Made by a program: the position numbers and the translations under genes
The notes under the pieces: model-generated
What the model was told of the DNA's origin: nothing
The model's database searches: none
Seen by the model: the letters and a program-made list of their open reading frames with translations, nothing else
Origin: JAADHU01 sp964446495
GTDB lineage: Bacteria; Pseudomonadota; Gammaproteobacteria; Steroidobacterales; Woeseiaceae
Assembly (NCBI GenBank): GCA_964446495.1
Contig: CAYUOY010000171.1
Location: forward strand, 1-8,157
Length of the DNA stretch: 8,157 bases
Direction of reading: 5' to 3'
In this document: positions 4,917 through 8,157 of the stretch, one piece after another
Position numbering within the stretch: position 1 is the stretch's first letter
Layout of the letters: the number at the start of each line of letters is the position of its first letter

Positions 4917-5417
4917 TTGATTATCAATTTAGTCCGGCGGTTATTTGCCAGTGGTCCTTACTATGTTCGGGTCAACAGGGAGCGCCTTTCTGCGCGTGAT
5001 GTTGCAACCGGCGAAGAAGTTGAGTGTCGCACGCACATCAGTATTAATGACTCGAAAATAGTCGTTTCCGTTGGTGACCCTATTAGCCCCGAGGCCACAA
5101 ATACGCTGCAGCCTTTCGACCATCCTCGAATACTGATCGAGGACTACACCGCCGCTGAAAAGATATTTATGTACGTTGTTCGGAAGCTCAGTGGTTACAA
5201 ATACTTCATGCCTTCGCCAGTTATGGTGGTTCACCCGGATCTCGAACTGGAAGGTGGAATCACCCAAATTGAACTGCGCGCCCTAAGAGAGATAGCCGAG
5301 GCGAGTGGCGCAAGGACAGTATATTTTCACTCCGGACGACAACTAACAGATCAGGAAGTGCGGGCCATTGCGGTCGGGGAAATGCAGTCGCTCGAGAAAA
5401 TCTCGGTAAACTTTTAG
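4917..5417 (+). CDS. short MreB-like protein (first actin subdomain only)
   Basis: This 166-residue protein aligns with the N-terminal subdomain of the bacterial actin MreB: SKIVVSVGDP (46-55) corresponds to the VAAVG strand, FDHPRILIEDYTAAEKIF (67-84) to the region before and including the x-x-TEK helix, PSPVMVVHPDLELEGGITQI (99-118) to the RPRVVVxVPxGxTxVE segment, and ELRALREIAEASGARTVYF (119-137) to the RRAxRExAxxAGAR helix. The phosphate-1 loop (DLGTANT in MreB) is replaced by YYVRVNRER, and the chain ends before the second phosphate loop, so ATP binding and filament formation like MreB's are unlikely. Short proteins of this kind occur in other gammaproteobacteria and are often labelled MreB; a role in cell shape is not established. 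The start is TTG: an in-frame TAG lies at 4908-4910. A weak AGG (4909-4911) sits beside a small hairpin CTAAC-TATG-GTTAG (4897-4910). The gene converges on the lyase gene at 5492. Confidence 0.83.
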   Translation: MIINLVRRLFASGPYYVRVNRERLSARDVATGEEVECRTHISINDSKIVVSVGDPISPEATNTLQPFDHPRILIEDYTAAEKIFMYVVRKLSGYKYFMPSPVMVVHPDLELEGGITQIELRALREIAEASGARTVYFHSGRQLTDQEVRAIAVGEMQSLEKISVNF

Positions 5418-5491
5418 ATCTAAAGTGGGCGATTGCGATCTTCAAGGGGAAAATATTGAAACGAACAAAGAGGTTGCCGGCCAGCACTTCT

Positions 5492-6961
5492 TTATGGATC
5501 GTCCTTAGCGCAATCGGCCAGCATTTTCTGCGCGGTGACAAGCGAATCGCCAACCCCTTTCCGCCATGTTTCGTCTTCTGACTCCATCGCCCTGATTTCA
5601 CCGAGCGCCCGTCGAGTTTCATCAGGCGCCGGACCGCCGTAGATCGCGCGGATCGCAACGAATGATTCAGCCGACAACGCAGCATCCAATTCGCTCGCAC
5701 CAAGTGACAGTTGTTGCCCGGTTCTTTCCCTGGCAGCCGCCTGCAGGATGTCGTAAGTAATTTTCCCATCAGCATCAGTTGCCGATTCGACGCAAGCGGC
5801 GACGATTCCATGCGCGACACTGAAGGGCAGACCCTCCTTGCGAACAATCGTGTCCGCCAGTTCCGTCACGGTGATGAAGTTGGCTTCCGCTCTTTGCCGC
5901 AGGAGATCAAGATTAAACTCAGCTGCCCCGAGGGCATTAGCCAATAGCGATGTGGCTCGTGTCGCATCTCTCAGTGCGGAGTAAATGAGCGGTTGCAAGT
6001 CATCCTCGACATCATTGATGTCGCCAAAAGGTGTGTTATGTACGCTGGTCAGGACGCCCAGCGTTTGACCCAACGCCTTGCTCGCTATCGCGCGTACGTG
6101 CTCAATGGCCACCGGATTTCGTTTCTGCGGCATGATGGATGACGACTGTACGTAACCATCCGGCAAGCGGATGACATCGAACTCCATCATCGCCATGAGG
6201 AGGAATTCCTGCGCGAATTTGCCGGTATTGATCAGCAATCCCGCCGTCGCGCCGAGCACCTCTGTAAAGTAATCAACCGAGGCGATTGACCCGTACGAAT
6301 TACACGTCGGCTCATCAAATCCGAGCAATGCGGCCGTTCGATGTCGGTCAATCGGAAAACCGGTGGTCGTGATCGCACACGCACCCAGCGGGCAACGATT
6401 GAGGTTCTTGTACGCAAGCTGCAGTCTCCTGATATCCCGAGCGGTGTTCTCAGCCATTGCCAGAAGAAAATGTGCGAGCGTCGTCGGTTGTGCCGGTTGC
6501 GTATGGGTGTAGGCCGGCATCAATGATTCGTGATGCGCCGCTGCCAGATCGAGAAAGACACGGCGCAGATGACTGCAGGCATCGACAAGACCGAGCACTT
6601 GCTGGCGCAGATAAAGGCGATAGATCGTGACATCAATGTCATTACGACTGCGCGCCGTGTGCAGCTTGCCCGCAACATTCTCATCACCACAAGCGGCCGC
6701 GATTTCCCGCTGCAGGTAGTAGAAAAGATCTTCCACACTACCGTCGTACTCGGCGGCTCTGATGTGGTCGAGATCAAGGCTCTCGATGGCACTCAGCAGA
6801 ACGATCCGCTCATCGGCAGTAATGATGCCCTGCTCCGCCAGCATCACGGCATGAGCCCGATCGACGTCCAGGTAGTGATCCAGGAAATACTGCTTGGCAT
6901 CGGCGAAACAATCCGCAAGGACATGGTCTTTGTACGCCTGCGCCGGAAACTCCTCACTCAT
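5492..6961 (-). CDS. ArgH-superfamily lyase (argininosuccinate lyase-like)
   Basis: This 489-residue protein is a complete member of the fumarase/aspartase superfamily, cytoplasmic homotetramers that break a C-N bond with release of fumarate. Visible motifs in order: HTARSRND (101-108), YTHTQPAQPTT (151-161) with the conserved His, the mobile signature loop SSSIMPQKRNP (273-283) with the catalytic Ser and the Lys and Asn of the active site, and GLPFSVAHGIV (377-387), typical of the ArgH C-terminal domain. Length is normal to slightly long (ArgH is usually about 460). The odd part is HNTPFGDINDVEDDLQP (308-324): true argininosuccinate lyases have a YNxDLQEDKE-type segment here, whose Tyr, Gln and Lys bind argininosuccinate. 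The family is therefore certain and the reaction is not; other ArgH relatives act on other N-succinyl compounds. ATG 6961 has AAGGAG 11 bases upstream and lies 16 bp after the PIG-L-type gene, indicating one operon. Confidence 0.93.
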   Translation of the reverse strand: MSEEFPAQAYKDHVLADCFADAKQYFLDHYLDVDRAHAVMLAEQGIITADERIVLLSAIESLDLDHIRAAEYDGSVEDLFYYLQREIAAACGDENVAGKLHTARSRNDIDVTIYRLYLRQQVLGLVDACSHLRRVFLDLAAAHHESLMPAYTHTQPAQPTTLAHFLLAMAENTARDIRRLQLAYKNLNRCPLGACAITTTGFPIDRHRTAALLGFDEPTCNSYGSIASVDYFTEVLGATAGLLINTGKFAQEFLLMAMMEFDVIRLPDGYVQSSSIMPQKRNPVAIEHVRAIASKALGQTLGVLTSVHNTPFGDINDVEDDLQPLIYSALRDATRATSLLANALGAAEFNLDLLRQRAEANFITVTELADTIVRKEGLPFSVAHGIVAACVESATDADGKITYDILQAAARERTGQQLSLGASELDAALSAESFVAIRAIYGGPAPDETRRALGEIRAMESEDETWRKGVGDSLVTAQKMLADCAKDDP

Positions 6962-6972
6962 GTTGAATATGG

Positions 6973-6978
6973 CTCCTT
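6973..6978 (-). promoter_or_regulatory. lyase ribosome binding site overlapping the upstream stop codon
   Basis: On the minus strand the stop TAA of the upstream gene (plus 6980-6978) runs into AAGGAG (6978-6973), sharing one base. The ATG of the lyase follows after 11 bases. This arrangement suggests translational coupling of the two genes, with ribosomes ending on the first gene close to the entry site of the second. Confidence 0.65.
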
Positions 6979-8157
6979 TAGTCTGTCGATGCCGGCAAGC
7001 TCAACAGGTTGGCGAAAAGTCGGTAGGCGCCAGGTACGCCGTGCGGCAACTGGCGAAACCACGAGTAACCCGTATAGACATAGTGCCCCTCGCCCATTCG
7101 CGCATATACCATGCCGCCGACAGCATCGGCTTCACCGGGATCGTGACTCTCCGTCAGGGGGATATAGTGGCGCTCATCAAAACTCGTAAAACCGTGGTTG
7201 TTGCGTTCCTGAACCCAGCCATCGAAATCCGTCGCGGTAATTCTGTTCGGAAAGGTAAACACCGGATGTTCGGGACGCAAAATAGTCACCGGCGCCGTCT
7301 CATCAACAACCCGGGAGGCATGGTCCATGCTGGCCGGATAAGGCGTGAGGTTCTTGTCAATATAGTCGGCCTGTTGATACTGCACAATCAGCGCCCCGCC
7401 TGCTCGCGCGAACGAGAGCAATCGATCGTTATTGGCGACGAATGCTTCGCGAGTTTGAGAGGCGCGTATGCCGATGACAATGGTATCGAAGCGCGACAGA
7501 TCACCGGACGTGAGCATGTCGTCGTCGAGCAGAGTAACCTCCAGACCCAATTGTCGCAGCGCTTCGGGCACCTTGTCGCCGCTGCCCATGACATAGCCGA
7601 TGCGCACTGGCGCGACTCGTACGTCCACAACCTCGATATCCGTCTGTGCCAGCTCGTAGATGCGATGAGTGCGAATATGCGGGTAAGCGACTTTATACAG
7701 GGTCTGGTTGTATTCCTGACCTGCTACGGTCACGACAGCGGGCAAAGAATAACGGCCCGGCTCGATGCCAGCCGGCAAATCCAGGTCGAAAGCCATGGTC
7801 GTGCTGGCAGGGCTCGCCCCGATCGAGAACGTTGTGGACGACGGTTCGGACGTCCAGCCAATCGGGATGTCAATCCGGGCGGTACCGGAAACCGGGTGCT
7901 TCGTATTGTTCCTGATCGTGAGTGATGTTTCGAAGCGTCTTTCCGCACTGGCGGTGGACACGACCAGCAATTTCGTCGCCGGCTCGACAGATACGGCAGG
8001 CACGACATCGAGACGTCGCCGGATCTCACCACGCACGCGATCAACCAGGCGATACTCGACTTCCGTCCGAACGATGACCCGCTCGCCGCCGATATCCAGC
8101 TCAGTGACCGCCGTAATCAAGGGGCCGCGGAACGGCCGATTGATCGCCGAGCCTGCT
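6978..8157 (-). CDS. C-terminal part of a large PIG-L (LmbE-like) deacetylase-type protein
   Basis: The frame is open to the right edge (393 codons visible, the first being AGSAINRPFRGPLITAVTEL), so the start lies outside. Counting from the TTG at 8120: residues about 45-135 form a beta-sandwich of the NEW3 type (SLTIRNNTKHPVSGTARIDI, GWTSEP, LPAGIEPGRYSLPAVVTV); about 170-285 form a Rossmann-like domain (RIGYVMGSGDKVPEALRQLG, DLSRFDTIVIGIRA, RLLSFARAGGALIVQYQQ); the end (GWVQERNNHGF, GGMVYARMGEGHYVYTGYSW, YRLFANLLSL) resembles a glutamine-amidotransferase-like fold. This order is what I know from the C-terminal half of large PIG-L proteins, whose N-terminal zinc domain would remove acetyl groups from sugar-linked N-acetyl groups. 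That domain is not in the window, so the enzyme activity is inferred. Large proteins of this group are often exported; the signal would also be outside. Probably the first visible gene of the operon with the lyase. Confidence 0.82.
   Translation of the reverse strand, partial: AGSAINRPFRGPLITAVTELDIGGERVIVRTEVEYRLVDRVRGEIRRRLDVVPAVSVEPATKLLVVSTASAERRFETSLTIRNNTKHPVSGTARIDIPIGWTSEPSSTTFSIGASPASTTMAFDLDLPAGIEPGRYSLPAVVTVAGQEYNQTLYKVAYPHIRTHRIYELAQTDIEVVDVRVAPVRIGYVMGSGDKVPEALRQLGLEVTLLDDDMLTSGDLSRFDTIVIGIRASQTREAFVANNDRLLSFARAGGALIVQYQQADYIDKNLTPYPASMDHASRVVDETAPVTILRPEHPVFTFPNRITATDFDGWVQERNNHGFTSFDERHYIPLTESHDPGEADAVGGMVYARMGEGHYVYTGYSWFRQLPHGVPGAYRLFANLLSLPASTD

Noticed and set aside
4970..4980. 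GGGTCAACAGG inside the MreB-like gene as an inverted partner of CCTGTTGACCC at 3537-3547
   Set aside because: Only 11 bases match, one lies within conserved coding sequence, and flanks are unrelated; chance is the simpler explanation.
375..5417. Integron gene-cassette array (short same-strand genes, a GNAT, repeats between genes)
   Set aside because: The gaps lack paired RYYYAAC and GTTRRRY core sites at gene borders; GTTAGGC at 4906-4912 is a lone match. Repeats are not present after every gene and no integrase is seen.
5411..5422. Perfect 12-bp palindrome TTTAGATCTAAA at the end of the MreB-like gene
   Set aside because: It contains the stop codon and has no loop or T-run; it is too short to call a terminator or an operator without further support.
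5418..5491. Bidirectional terminator between the convergent genes
   Set aside because: I find no stem of useful length followed by a T-run on either strand in these 74 bases.
5260..5847. 195-residue minus-strand frame bridging the convergent gene ends
   Set aside because: It overlaps both the lyase C-terminus and the MreB-like C-terminus out of frame, with Arg/Ser-rich composition and no domain.
6530..7925. Long plus-strand open frames (6530-7189 and 6894-7925)
   Set aside because: They lie opposite the lyase and PIG-L-type genes, whose family motifs are clear; the translations are Arg- and His-rich and show no domain, as expected of GC-rich antisense frames.

Overview
The window looks like chromosomal DNA of a Gram-negative proteobacterium, most likely a gammaproteobacterium. 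The grounds are the gene families: a DUF222-type protein, a short MreB-like protein, a two-lobed GNAT enzyme and a large PIG-L-type protein beside an ArgH-like lyase. Shine-Dalgarno sequences are of ordinary AAGGAG type. This placement is inferred from family resemblance only; there is no rRNA or other taxonomic marker.

Layout. (1) Positions 1-151 hold the first 50 codons of a minus-strand DUF222 (13E12 repeat) protein, the family that usually carries a C-terminal HNH nuclease. It has a good promoter whose -10 box lies inside a 15-bp palindrome resembling an SOS box. (2) Positions 375-5417 are an accessory-looking strip of seven small plus-strand genes, AT-richer than the right end. Four (375, 1115, 3596, 4209) are divergent members of one uncharacterised family: a short amphipathic N-terminus, one membrane helix, a Gln-rich junction and a helical C-terminal domain. 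Between and after them lie a secreted 135-residue protein (1893), a GNAT acetyltransferase (2506) and an MreB-like protein with only the first actin subdomain and no recognisable nucleotide-binding loop (4917). (3) The intergenic gaps of the strip carry two repeat families: a roughly 45-bp imperfect hairpin with a T-run (three copies, two terminator-like) and a 66-bp gap-free repeat (three copies). In two gaps hairpin and 66-mer occur in the same order, so they may be parts of one composite element. (4) Positions 5492-8157 hold a GC-richer minus-strand pair, probably an operon: the C-terminal part of a large PIG-L-type protein (start outside the window), then an ArgH-superfamily lyase 16 bp downstream, whose ribosome binding site abuts and overlaps the upstream stop codon.

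How the genes may work together. The lyase and PIG-L protein are probably co-expressed. The lyase keeps the superfamily catalytic motifs, but the segment that in true argininosuccinate lyases holds the substrate-binding Tyr, Gln and Lys looks different, so a C-N lyase acting on another substrate is a fair alternative to arginine biosynthesis. In the plus-strand strip only the 3596-4209 pair (67 bp apart) looks like a two-gene operon; the other genes are separated by about 200 bp, often with a hairpin that could end transcription. No function can be given to the four-member membrane family from sequence alone.

No gene-free stretch exceeds 300 bases. The gaps at 891-1114 and 3364-3595 hold no gene or RNA that I can recognise.
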